Part shown: one piece after another, positions 1 to 45,631 of the stretch
How the letters are laid out: every line of letters begins with the position of its first letter
How positions within the stretch are numbered: the first letter of the stretch is position 1
From: Lampris incognitus
Lineage: Eukaryota; Chordata; Actinopteri; Lampriformes; Lampridae
Direction: 5' to 3'
DNA length: 64,000 bases
Assembly (NCBI RefSeq): GCF_029633865.1
Contig: NC_079217.1
Location: forward strand, 52,700,479-52,764,478
Notes under the pieces: model-generated
What the model was told of the DNA's origin: nothing
What the model saw: the letters and a program-made list of their open reading frames with translations, nothing else
Databases searched by the model: none
Translations under genes and position numbers: made by a program

Positions 1-32467
<32,467 letters not shown>

Positions 32468-33538
32468 CAGACGAGCAGGTGGGCAGACAGACGGAATCAC
32501 GGAGGACGGACGGACGGACATACCCGCCGGGGAGCTGAACTGCAAACTAAAGTGGACTAAATGATCCGAGTACAGCTCATTTCACCCCTCATCCTAAGGC
32601 TGAGGGGTGGTGCAGGGAGAAAGCAGGGGAGGTAGACGGGACAGTGGCAGCATATCCAAATTTCAAAGTCTCCACATTAGCCTCCCCAAGAAATGGAAGA
32701 ATTCAGCAGTAGCCACCCTCCTCCTCATCCCCGGTTCTTCCCACCTTGCCTTAAAACATCACCTCGTGACAGCTATATCAAGTAAAGGAATCCAGCCAGA
32801 TGACGTCCGTGAGGATGATGAAGAGGAGGTAGAAAAAGATATTTTGGGGCGGGGACGGGTGTGAGAAGAGGGCAGCGCTGCACAATAACCTGGGCTTTAG
32901 CCTTTTCTTCTTCTTTTTTTTATCTTAACCTGTCAAGCTTGCAAAAGATATTTTAAGACAAACTACTAGCCCATCATACTGTCAGCTAACTGCTGCTTCC
33001 AAGAACCTTTACACATGGCTGTCAATATCTATCTGACTTGCTTCAAGAAACGTTCAGGAGACATGACAGGAAAGACGCTCGATAAGGCTGGATTGGGGAA
33101 AGAAAAAAAAAACTTGCCCAACGAGTCATTTTTCAGAGTGACGTTGAGGTTTTATTAAGGGGAGGGAGAAAGCGGGTGGTGTACGGGATGGCCCTTTTTT
33201 GCCATATATAGTCCGATCATCATATACGTACTCAGTGTGTATTAGTACAGTACATTACTGTCGTCATAGGAATGTTCCAGAGTTATGCGCAGCATTTCAT
33301 ATAGCCTAACCCAGTTGAATGGAATACCTGTTTGATATGTAGTGGAAAATGTATCCTCGTCTTGATCTTGAAAGGGCATTGTAAATATCATTAGGAGGTG
33401 TCGAGGGAAGACAGGAGGAAGGGGAAGAGAGAGTGGAAGAACGAGCGAGGGAAAGAAGAAAAAACGGAGGCTGGATCCTCCCTGAACATTCTGCTCTGTC
33501 TTTACCACTCTTGCCATCTCTCCACACACTCACACTCA

Positions 33539-33688
<150 letters not shown>

Positions 33689-35581
33689 TTCTTCAACGAT
33701 CCACTCTTTTCATCGGCAGTCTGTGTGTAACAATCAGACATACATGGCATTACAGGTAACATTACACCTGCTGACACACACACATCACTATCTCTTCTCT
33801 GCGCTTGTCCCTGCGTGGCCTGGCGGGTGTGACTATCACTAATATTTAGTTCTGAAAGAGATCGGCACCGTAGGAGGGACCCTGACGCCGAGACACGGAG
33901 ACAGTTCACAGGGTTTCGAATCTCGCCGGCGATTAAACCGAGCGACTTCAAGGGTGGCGACGTTTCGTCTGGACCGGTGCGGACACCGGAATCGGACAGG
34001 GGTCGGAGTCTTCGGTGTTCGGATGAAACGCAGAATGAAGGGATGGATTTTGTCGTTTGACGTTTATCTTATCTAATCAGGTCTACTTTCTTTTTGCTTA
34101 GTTCCGTTACAGAGCTTACCCTCACTTAGCTGGTCTCCCCCTGATGTCCTGTCAGGCGAGACACAGCGTATAGCCACGTGGTCATGCAGCATATTCAGTC
34201 TGATATCGGTTCTACCTTTTCCATCCTGTTTTATGTTCGAACCCTCCGTTGTGACAAAAAAAAATGAAACCTGTATACAAGATTAAATTGTACTTCAACC
34301 GTCATTACCACGTTTTCAATTGTGCAAAATGGGCCACTGTAGCAAAAGGCGTACAACACGAGGCCAATCCAGATGTTTCTTTTTATGCTCGTTTGTTGTC
34401 GTTTGGTTAATTTTTTTTGTTTTTTTTTTTTTTTTTTGTTACGTTGTTCAGAGTAAATCTAATTCCTCTCCAGACGTCACTCAAGCCTTTTGAAAATCCC
34501 TGCCCAAAGGGCAATGTAGCACTTTTAATTATTTTTACCCTGCTGGAAAGTAACAGTGTATCCTCTTGAGACTAAACCCTCTAATTATGATTGATAGAAG
34601 CGACTCTTTCTGGGCAGCGCTTGGCAATATGATTGATCCAGAAACGATCACAGCAGTTCAACTCATCGTTATACTTCGGAGGATCCTCTTTGTTTCAGTG
34701 TGACTGATGACGTAATGTTTTGTTGTCTCTCTTCTGATGAGAAGGAGAGAGGAAGGTGGACGGTGTAACTTGTTATTTTCCTTTTACATAAAAAGACAAA
34801 AAAAAAAGGTCTGATGTTTTGAATGAAGACGTGACGAGTGTGTATTTTGATCTTAGCGAAGGGCACGGCTGTCTCTGTGTGTGTGTGTGTGTCTGGGAAT
34901 GCCTGGTAGAGGAGCGAGAGGAGGCTATTGGGTCCGAGGCCGGGTTCGACTCGTCTCTCTAACTGGTGTCGTGTGGCCGGCGTGGGGAGGAGCTGCCCTC
35001 CACAGTCATTAGTATATCTAAGGTCAGATGTCAGTGTTTCTTCCCTGCCTCTTGCTGAGGGGGAACCGAGTTATGAACAAGTGTCGTACTGAGACAAGCG
35101 GTGCCAGTGGGTGCAGAGGACCCGGGGCGGTTTGCAGCCTCACTTCTGAGTGAATCCGATGCAGTGCGCGTGGCACGTTTTGCACCGTGGCCACGCCAAA
35201 TGCAACAAAGCGTGCTGGGTTGACTTCACAAGTTGCAGGGGTTGCGCGACGGCGCTTAGTTATCGGGGGCTAGCGTGACTTTTTGCAGTGTGGACGGTGG
35301 ATATGTGGACAGCGGGCTCTCCTTGATCTCTCTGAGATCTTATTTATAATGTTTTTCAAACTTGTTTTGAAGTTTATGGTTTACAGCAGTGTCCTACAGT
35401 ACTTCCCCTCCCCCCCACCACTGAGCTGTTCACAGCCCAATCCCAAGCAGTCAAATACCCTTTTATACCCTCCCGTCATCAGCCCATTCTCCGCCTGCCA
35501 AGATACGACTCCGTAATGTCCCCCTTCTTTTCAACAGCCCCTTCAGTTCGGTGATTTTTTTAGCCCTGTTTTTGTATGCAT

Positions 35582-35668
35582 ACATATATATGTATATATG
35601 TATATGTGTGTGTGTATATGTATATATATGTATATATATATATATATATACATATATACATATATATG
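35582..35668. repeat. AT/GT-rich low-complexity tract
   Basis: Alternating tatatgtatatatgtatatg sequence close to the end of the fchsd2 transcript. Confidence 0.9.
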
Positions 35669-35866
35669 TATGCACTATTTCATCCTTAAGTTTGGAGAAG
35701 TTGCACAGCTGCTATTATGAATAATGCGGTGGGAAACTGGCCTTCTCTCTCTCTTCACAGACTGTTGCCATGGTGACAATAATGAAAACAGGTGCAAAAG
35801 TCTTTCTGCATATTATTGTTGGCTGTGAAAAACTAAGTTTGTATTTATTGTGTACAAATGTTAATT

Positions 35867-35872
35867 AATAAA
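35867..35872 (+). terminator. Candidate poly(A) signal of fchsd2
   Basis: AATAAA followed within about 30 nt by a T- and GT-rich stretch (ttgtctttgtgtgtg), the usual layout of a cleavage and polyadenylation site. It lies about 460 bp upstream of the next gene's start codon. Confidence 0.45.
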
Positions 35873-35905
35873 ATAATTGATGAAAAGCTGTCTTACGGCT
35901 TTGTC

Positions 35906-35939
<34 letters not shown>

Positions 35940-36328
35940 TTGTTTTTTGGTTTTTTTTGTGTAGTTTCCTTCAGTGAAAAGTGGGTGTGATCATGTTCAC
36001 ACGCAGCCCACAGTAAACCACCCAAGGCCTGAGTTTCCTGGCTGGAGCCGGGGGGGGGGGAGGAGGGGGCAGACACACCAACAGCACAGAGGGGGAACAA
36101 GCAGCTCTCCTCAGCGTGACATCTTAACTTTTTGGTTATCTTACGTTGATGAAATGTTCATTATGGGTGCAGAGGGCCGGTCTGCAGCTTGCTCACCAGT
36201 TTGCCAAGTGAAGCTGAGGTAAGAAGTGGGGGAGGTGGTGGTGGGCTTCTTAGCGGTGTGGATGTGGAGTCTTGTTTCCCTTGAGAACCACGTAAGACGG
36301 ATTAGACTCGAGCTCCAGAGGGGGACGG

Positions 36329-36401
36329 ATGGACGGGTCTCCGCCGGGTCTCGGCCGCAGATCTTCCTGCGTGAAAGTCTATCTGAGCTCCAACCCAGAA
36401 G
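36329..36401 (+). CDS. nwd2-like: nwd2-like exon 1 with start codon
   Basis: ATG at 36329 in a good context (ggacggATGg), preceded in frame by TAA at 36293-36295. It encodes 24 residues ending VKVYLSSNPE, which aligns with the VRVFISANPE segment of NWD2. The donor is G|GTAGGA and leaves phase 1; the next exon completes the Asp codon. Confidence 0.85.
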
Positions 36402-36519
36402 GTAGGAGACTTACGATCACGGACATAGTGAAGCTGGTCCAGGTGCGACCCTCACCGCGCTTTTTGCATCGCTGTCTTGAACCATACGAGAGGTGCAGTG
36501 TATGACGTGCTTGTGTGTG

Positions 36520-36564
<45 letters not shown>

Positions 36565-37591
36565 TGTGTGTGTGTCACACACACACACACTGTAGGTATA
36601 CACTTGCATATACACACATCTGTAGTATATAGATATATATATACGTGTGTGTTCTCGTGTGTGTATGTGTTCTCACGTGTGTGTGTATATGTGTATGTTC
36701 TCGCGCGCGCGCGCATATGTTTGTTCTCACGTGTGTGTATGTGCGTGCGTGCGTGTGTGTTCTCACGTGTGCGTGTGTATGCGTGTCCTCACGTGTGTGT
36801 ACGTGTTCTTACATGTGTGCGTGTGTGTGTGTGTTCTCACGTGTGTGCGTGTGTGTGTTCTTGCGTGTGTGTGCGTGTGGGTGTGTGTGCGTGTGTGTAC
36901 TGTGTAGATTCTGCGGTGGAGCGCAGGGCTCTGAGAGAGACGGTGTTCCCCAGACTCCGGGAGCATTGCAGACACACGCTGGGAGTGGATGTCAGGGTGA
37001 GTCTGCCCCCCCCCCCCCCTCCCCTCCTCCCTCCCTCCGTCTCTCCCCCCTGACAGCTCTCTTCGTTCCGGTAACTGTTGATTTCTAAACCACAAGCCGA
37101 GCAGAAACACAGAGAGAAATGATGGTGATTATAAAGGTGGAGACGTCACGCTGATTCAGCTTTTACATTCTTCCTGCCCCTTGCTGCCATCATAATGAAC
37201 TGTCTCTCCATTGCAAACTGGATGACAGTATGAAATATGACACTTATCTGTGTTGTCCTGATTATTAACTGCCGTCAAAAGCAGGTAGGGTAAGGATCCT
37301 GCTAGCTCAGATGTCATAACAACTTCACGTAGACCAGTGTTATCTTGGTTTAAAGTACATGTGTGACTAGAAGGCAGTATGAATTTTAAAAAAAACTTTC
37401 TGTCAGAGTTTGGGTGGGAAGAGGAAGAGTGAATACAGAAACACAACTTTGCTGTGTTTCCCTGAGAAAACCAAGAAACCCTAATGACACTGGCCCAGTG
37501 TCCACCAGTCTGAGATACCGATGTCGCTTTCAAAAGTATACACGTGTTTGTTATGGGATGTTATGTCCATGTCCATGTCCATGTCCATGTC

Positions 37592-37640
<49 letters not shown>

Positions 37641-40600
37641 CACACACATGCACACATGCACTGTGCATATGTGTGTGAATTATGAGGTGCCATTTAGGCC
37701 ATATATCAAGAAAGCTTGCACATACATTACTTTTTCCTCACACATGCACAGAAAAAGCTTGCACATACACTATTTTTACCTTGAACATGCACATAAAAAG
37801 CTCACATGCATACCACTTTTACTTTGCACATACACTACTTTTCCTCACACGTTAAAATAAAAAGCTCGCGCATGCACTACTTTTGCCTCGCACACACACA
37901 ACCTTCTTCATTCAAGTCACATTAAAAGCTCGTGAGAGAAAGTGTACGAGCAAGCTTTTTCTGTGCATGTGCAAGGTAAAAGTAGTGCATGCATGAACTT
38001 TTTTTATGCTATGTGTGAGAAAAAGTGGTGTATGTGCAAGGGAAAAGTGGCATGTGTGTGAGCTTTTTCTGTGCATGTTCAAGGTAAAAAGAGTGTGTGC
38101 AAGATTTTTATGTGTATGTGTGAGGGGAAAAGCAGTGTGTGTGCAAGCTTTCTTGATATATGGCCTAAACGGCACCTCATATCATCTCCATTTCCACTGC
38201 ATCGCCACACAATGCAGCCTATTAAAATTAAAACTAGGCCTGCATATAAAATTACGACCAGCTGTTGAACGCCAGTGTCCTGTCTCGCCTTGAGGCAGCG
38301 CCACCGCTGCTGTTCCACCAGCCACCTGTCTTCCCAGCGCAGGACACGAGACAGGGGGACTCGACGCCTCGTCCACCGCTTTCACGTCTTGTTACGAGCC
38401 AGTGTTGTTATTACGCCCTTCACCCGGGTGTGCCACTCTTTCTATTTGGCTCACCAATCACCTTTCCTCTGTATTGTTATAAAAGATTGTGTGAACTGAC
38501 ATTGATACGTGTTTGCAAGCAGAACGTGTATTTGCATGTTTCATTGTGCCCCAGTCTGAGTTTGTCTGCATATCTGTGTGTACGCATGTATGTGCATACG
38601 TGGCTGCGTGTGTATGAATCTGTGCGTCTGTTTGTCCATAAAAATGCGTGTGTGCGCGCGTGCACGCGTGTTCCTATAGGTCATAGACCCGTTCGAGTCC
38701 AGTGATCCGAGTCGGTGGCCGGACCAGACTGTTAGACAGCAGCTGATGCAGGAGTGCAGAGAGAGCTCTGCTGGTCCCTTCTTCATCGTGAGTACATCAG
38801 TGTAGCCGAGGGTTTGTAGATGTCGCCTGTACTGTATGAAACTATAAAATAACAAATGCGGAGGCTCCACTTTCACACGAGGGCCACTTTATTTTGGATT
38901 CTTCCCCCAACAGTAAACGCCACCGCCACCACGCTACATACAGCACTTCCGCTCTCTCTTCAGCCTTCAAAATAAGAGCTCAAGGCATATGTTGTGGCGA
39001 CAGCTTATAACAGGCACTTAAAATCACTAACAGGCTAAGTCCAGAAAAATAGGTTACATAAGTAATGTAGGCTGGAGTCATGATCATAATGAACTGGTCA
39101 GGAATCAGGAACAACTTACTGTCCCGTTTCCCCCAGCCCACAGCAGTGCCACACAAAAGACAAAAACACACATCCCAAATTTCCCGAAAACGACACCACC
39201 AAAACCATACAAAAACAGAGAGAACAAAGCAAACAAAAAAACAAAAAACACAAACAGATGACAACACAGTCCACTCGGTGCAACTCAGTCCAAAATGTCC
39301 ACTGGTCTAAGGGAACGAACGCCAGCCAGCGTGACTGTGGGAACTGCCGCTCTGCGTGGGCTAGCAGTTAGCTTAGCCTGCCCCGCTTCCGCGTCCTGTC
39401 AGACCGCCCTCGGTGTTTCCTCGTAGGGCGCAACTCCGGGCAGGGCCGTGGTCCCTGGGCCCACAGGATGGAGCAGCAGATCCAGCGCCAGCTCTCCCAG
39501 CCAGACACCCTCCACACACCTTCCCGCACTCCACACGGCGACACCAAAAGCACCCCAGTCAGCGCCAAGCGAGCCCGCCGCCAGACCGCCAGCAGCCAGC
39601 CCCGTTTCCGCGTCCCGTCAGCCCACCCTCGTGTTGCAAACTGAGCCTTGCCCCTTTAAGGAGGAGGGGGTGGGGCTTTGTGGGTAATCTGTGGGGGCGA
39701 CGTAGTCGCAGCCGTGTGTGTAAATTCTGTTTTTAGCCGCAGCCACCGAGATACAGATAGCAAGGTTGCCACCGTTACCAAGTGATGCTGGTGTAACCGG
39801 TTATTTTCTTGCCCGGTGCGGGATCCGATACGGGGTGTATTGCACCACAAGGCGACATCACTAACCGCTCGGCTAAAGGGTCAGACCCGTTAGCTAGGGG
39901 CTAACGGGTCTTATTAGTAGTTTACAGTCGTCACCCTCCCCGGAAGCGCGCCCTCGCGCTTTGTTATTCCCGCGCTCCGAAGAGACTTCTGAGGATCTGC
40001 ACACTTCCGGATCCCACCGCTGCCACCAATGTAGCCGAGGGTTTGTAGATGTCGCCTATACTGTATGAAACTATAAAATAACAAATACGGAGGTTCCACT
40101 TTCACACGAGGACCACGTTATTTGGATTCTTCCCCCAACAGAACGCCACAGCAACAACACTGCGTACAGCACTTCCGCTCTCTCTTCAGCCTTCAAAATA
40201 AGAGCTCAAGGCATATGCTGTGGCAACAGCTTATAACAGGAACTCAAAATCACTAACAGGCAAGTCCAGAAAAATAGGTTACAATAGTTATGCATCAGAG
40301 GGAGGCTGTGTGTTAAAGTGACTGCAGCGCCCCGATCTCCCCCGCAGAGCTGGTCCGGACTCTTGGTGACGTTTGTTACGAGCCAGGCTAAGCTAAACGG
40401 GCGAGCGACCCACCAGAGGCTTCCAGCTACGGTTCGGGGCCGCGAAGCTGGAGCGGTAACACTCGGTTACCTCCTCGTTCGCAGCTCCGGGCAGGACCGT
40501 GGTCCCTGGGCCCACAGGACGCAGCAGACCAGGCTCTCCCAGCCGATCCGGAGCCAGCTCTCCCAGCCATCAAACGAAGACAAAACAAGCGGAAACGCAG

Positions 40601-43600
40601 ACGCGGACAAAGACGCTGCACGGACGGCACTGCGTGAAACGTGAATTCGCGCCGCCATCTTCCCACACCGGAAGCGGAAGCTCGACCTTCCCAGCAGTGA
40701 CAATAGCTGCTATTATAGCTACGATAGTGTTACTGCTGACTAATGGGGGGGGGGTATGTATTGACGCTTCTGAAGATTTCTAGGTTGCCTAAAAAAGAAG
40801 GTGGCTGATCTGAGCCCGTGTCACTCCAACAGCTTATCATGGCACGCTCCTCCGTTCAACCGGGAGTATTAAGACAAAGTAAAATCAACTAAAAGCAAAA
40901 AAAAAAGGAGAATTCATGAAAAGAAATGCGCGGTGGGACTATCTGCTACAATTCAGTTATCAGCACAAGCATCGCCTCCTCCATCCACTTTCTATTTGAT
41001 GTACGCACACCTTATCAAGGTTCATCCTTGTAGAACCTGATAATGTAATAAATTCCCAATAATGTAATAACCCAGATAATGTAATAAAAATCTGCTCTTG
41101 AGTCCATTGAAAATGCAATAAAACCTGATAATGTAATAACTTCCTGATAATATAATAAAGTGCAGCTCCAGTGATACAGTGGTTGTGAAAAATGGATAAA
41201 CAGGTCAAAAGTTAATAAACATTCATACATGTCCAACTTTGACCTGTTGGTGGCGCTGGAGCTCTGGAGCTAGAGTTGCCAACACAGTATCACCACTTGA
41301 ACCCATTAATAGGTGGTCTGCTGTTAAATTATTACAATATTGGGGAATTATGACATTATCAGGACCTGCAAAATGAAGGCTAACCTGATCATGTAATAAC
41401 CTCCTGTTAATGCAATACTTTATTACATTATCGGTAAAAAGTTTATTACATTATCGGGAAATGCACTTTATTACATTATCAGGAAGTTATTACATTGTCA
41501 GGTTTTATTGCATTTTCAATGGCCTCAAGTGCATTTTTTATTACATTATCAGGGTTGTTACATTATCGGGGATTTATTACATTATCAGGTTCTACAATCC
41601 TTTATTTTTCCGTTTTGCACGCATCTTTGCCATGTGAACAAGGGCAGGATGAAAAACAAAAGCCAGAATAGCTGAGAAGGCGTCACTGTGCTGCAGGGCA
41701 ACACAAGCTGCACACAGGACTATACTTCAGGAGCTACGTCATCATTGATATTGTAGCGAATTCGGGGGACAACGCAACCACAGGAACTGCCGCGGCCGGG
41801 AAGCGAACCCGTATCGCCCGCACCGCAGGAGCCGCCGCTAACCGCTAGACTAAAGCGTCAGACCCACCAGCCAGCGGCCAGCGTGTCTACTTATCTATGC
41901 ACGTTACAATATTGATGAGTTAAACAAGCCTTCATATGTCCCACATGAGGGACGCTGAGAAAAGTGAGTCTGAGGAATTGTCTGATCTTTGTGGAAATGG
42001 GGACGCATTTCTACATCAACTAGAAAAATGTCCCATCCCTCATAAATAATGATTCCTCCTGCATTGCATTATACGGAAAGGAATTATTACAACGTTGGCC
42101 TGAAAACGTTGTTATTTCTGCTACTGTTATTGTCATTACATCTCTGGCTCATTTAGGAGGAGCATTTATTTCATTGGCACATGTTATTCCATCATCCACC
42201 AGTTGCTGCACACACCTTGTCACGCAATAATTGTTATGTGATGCAATGATGTTTTAAAAATATTAAAAGAAAATACAAATTATTGAGCAGAACTTGTCAT
42301 AACGTATTGTTACATCTGGTATTTTATTAGAATGACAAGTATTATTACAGTTTTAACTTATTCAGAGGACACATTTGTCACATTTTGAAAAACGGTCACG
42401 GTGTGTAGCAGAGACTACACGAACCCCCTGTGCCCCCTCCTACCGGTACCGCGGGTCTCCAACCAAGCCGGACAATGCTCTGTAAGCTGGAAGGTTTGGG
42501 TGCCAGGGGGGTCTTGGCCAGGTCATCCCCTAAAAGGCCAGTCGTGGATTCAAATCCCCAAAACCGAACACTGTGGTTCATCGGTCGCTGACCCCCAGAC
42601 GTTCCTGTAAACCTGGATTCAAGCCCCCGTGCTGTGTGAGGTCTCCTTGAACAAGATGTTGTTGTGACGAACATGGAAGTTCAAAGTTACTCTCTGGGCC
42701 TCTGCCTTGCTGCCCTTTCTGCCCCCGAGTGTGGCCTCGTCAGCACACCGCAGCGAGGGAGTCGCCCACAGACCCTCGCTGACCGGGTCCTGATGAGCAG
42801 CTCGCCTCTTACACACTCCAGCAAACACGCCGCCATGAACATCACAACGCAAGGCTCCTGACTGGGCCTACCCAAGTCAAAGCTTCCTTTGTTCTTACCA
42901 CTTTGCAGCGAATTCAGGGTGCAGCCGGGATGCGAATCCGGGTCTCCCGCACCACGGGCGACTACATTAACCAGTCGACTAAAGGGTCCGACCCATAGCC
43001 AAGGTCCAGCGAGTCTAGTTACCCGTGGTCGTTACAACTTGTTCGCCCGCGTCAGTCAGGCCTTCTCGATAACGTGACCTCTCAACACGGGGCGGACGCC
43101 TGCCGCCCGTCTGACCGCTTGCCTCTGACTGCGTGGCCGAGTGACTTTTGGCATGTTCATCTCAGCGACGCTGCACCTGACCCTGTGTTACGTCTAAAAC
43201 GAGGTGAACGTAGGGTACATTTTGTTTAACGCATCATATTATCATTCCATTTCAGAAGGGGGACTCTATAATGCAAGCCACACTTTTTGCCAGGACATAT
43301 TATGCTACAGTCGCCCATCTAGCCCATGCATGCAGCATGCCTGGTCACAGTTCAGGAGTCTCATGGCCTGCAGGCAGAAGCTTTCTTGGACCAGCAGGTT
43401 CCGAGATAGCTTCTGCCTCCGAGCTATGCGACTCTTAAACTGATCACTCAGTCACACACTGGCCTTATACACACTTGGGCCGTTCTTTATGGTTACTGTT
43501 ACCGACTGCACAATCCGCCGTTTGCACCAGTTCACCGTTTACAACACCATTGCATATGTCACCGTACCAACAAAGTCCATCCTGTCTGCACTGACTGTTT

Positions 43601-45598
43601 TTGATCATGTATCCTGTTCTTGCACCTTGATTTCTCCGAGTCTGTTTGAGGACTTTTATTTTCCACTTGTGTGTTGAGCCAGCAGAACAACATTATGAGA
43701 ATAAGTGTACATTTTTTTCTTTCTTATATGACAAACTTGAAAGAGTCAGACCACAGAAATATACATACAGGAAGTGAGACGTCTCATTGTGCTGGTCCTG
43801 TTTGTGTCCACATGGTGGTGGGGCTGCAGGCTCTGGTGGGACATCGGTACGGCACGGCCGGTATTCCCGTCCGGGTGGAGGTGGCAGAATATCAGCAGCT
43901 GCTCCAGGTGTGCCAGCAGAAAGGCATCGGTACCCAGGTGCTAGAGAGGTCATATGTGAGAGATGAGAACACGGTACCCCCCTCCTACCGCCTGCTGCGC
44001 CCGCTGACCCACGCACACCGTCCTCAGGTGATCATGATGGACGCCACTGTTGGACAGATTCATTTGGTCATTCATTGACTCCCTCCCTGTCCAACCCAGA
44101 GGACAGGATGTTAGAGCTACCACATGACACATTGTCCCCCAATAGTGTCATTTCTTTGACTAGGATGAGCTCGACAAGTGAAGCCCGCACAACTGCATCT
44201 AACGTGTAATTGTGGGAGGTGTCCGGTAGCACAACTCAATGTGAGCAAGGCAAACAAATTCAAATAGAAAGGCGGTGCATCGTTTGCATTCATGTGTCAT
44301 TTGCAAACAGCGTCATGTGAGATCGTTTCTCAAACAGTGTGAGTCAATCGGTGCCATCCACCTCCACTGATGTTTACTGGTCTGATTATGCTTCTAGAAA
44401 TATTAAACATAATTATCAAAAATAAGCCCCATTGATTTACAAGCTAACATGATGTGGGTGGAATCGAATACTGTAGACGCTGTACACGCTCTGGGGCCAC
44501 TGTACCAACATCCTGTCTCAGAAAGGGACAGATGTTGCAACCAAGAACAGGACTGTGGAGTCTCTGTGTGGATCTTAGGGTACAGTGCATGCCTGCATAT
44601 GTGAATTTAACATGGAACATCAAATCAGACATCAAATTATCATTGCCCCCCTCCCCCCTCCCCCCCAGCAGTCAGAAGTACAAGGAAACATAGAAGTGAT
44701 GGCGGACACAGAGGAGGAGTTGAGGAGGATGTTTCAGACTGCTGAGGGGCTGTGTGAGCAGGAGAAACTAATGACGTCAGAGGATGCCAACAGCTACTAC
44801 AGATCAGGTCAGCTGTTCGTATGTGTGCGTGCGTGCGTGCGTGCGTGCGCATCATTCCCTGCATGAGCCCTCGTGTGCAAAACCATGAACGAGTCAGTCT
44901 CTATGCTATCCATATCTATATATCTGCATATGTGTATGCACACATGCAGATTTAGTGTTTAATATTTGCGTTGTGATCCACCCCCCCACCCCCCCAGCCC
45001 TGGAAGCTGATCTGCGATTTGCTCTGGAGGACCAGTCTGCTGAAGACATCCGGCGCTGTCTGGTCTACGTCCATAAGATCATCCACGCGACAGGCCAGAA
45101 AGAGAGAGACGCGCTGGAGCAGATGAAGCAGGACTCACAAGCACGGCTGCAGGTTAAAGCTACGCCACACATGCGCAGTATCGACACATGCGCAGTATCG
45201 ACACATGCGCAGTACCGACACATGCAGTCTCCCAACCAACAGCCTCACCTGGCAAATCACTCATGAGAGGAAGACTTTTCAATCAGCCATTTATTTTAAA
45301 CCAGCCGGAAGTACCTGCTTTGCTGGGTCATGGAGGGGTTTGGTCCAAAAGTAAAATCCATCAAAAAGATTATCTTCTGTCTGCTCCGGTGTTTGTTTGT
45401 TTGTTTGTTTGTTTGTGTGTTTTTCGTGGCTTCTTATGAAGCGCAGCTTGCTGGCATCTGGAGCTTTAGGTCCACGGGATGATTCCCATCAGTGAATCTC
45501 AACTAATTACCGGTCTAATGGCTTCCTGATTGGAAGCTGGGAAAACTGGCTCAAAACGGGAATGTGTGTGTAATAAAGAGACGTTGCTGAGCATCGCT

Positions 45599-45631
<33 letters not shown>

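Noticed and set aside
36493..37110. ORFs of 115-186 codons on both strands
   Set aside because: They read through AT and GT/CG repeats; only the part from 36908 to 36996 is a true exon.
38265..38705. 146-codon ORF upstream of nwd2-like exon 3
   Set aside because: Only 38680 onward matches the family; the rest has GT-rich and low-complexity sequence and lies before a good acceptor.
39413..39736. Pro/Ala-rich ORFs near 39.4-39.7 kb
   Set aside because: GC-rich repeat-unit DNA; the similar block at 40.5 kb does not conserve the frame.
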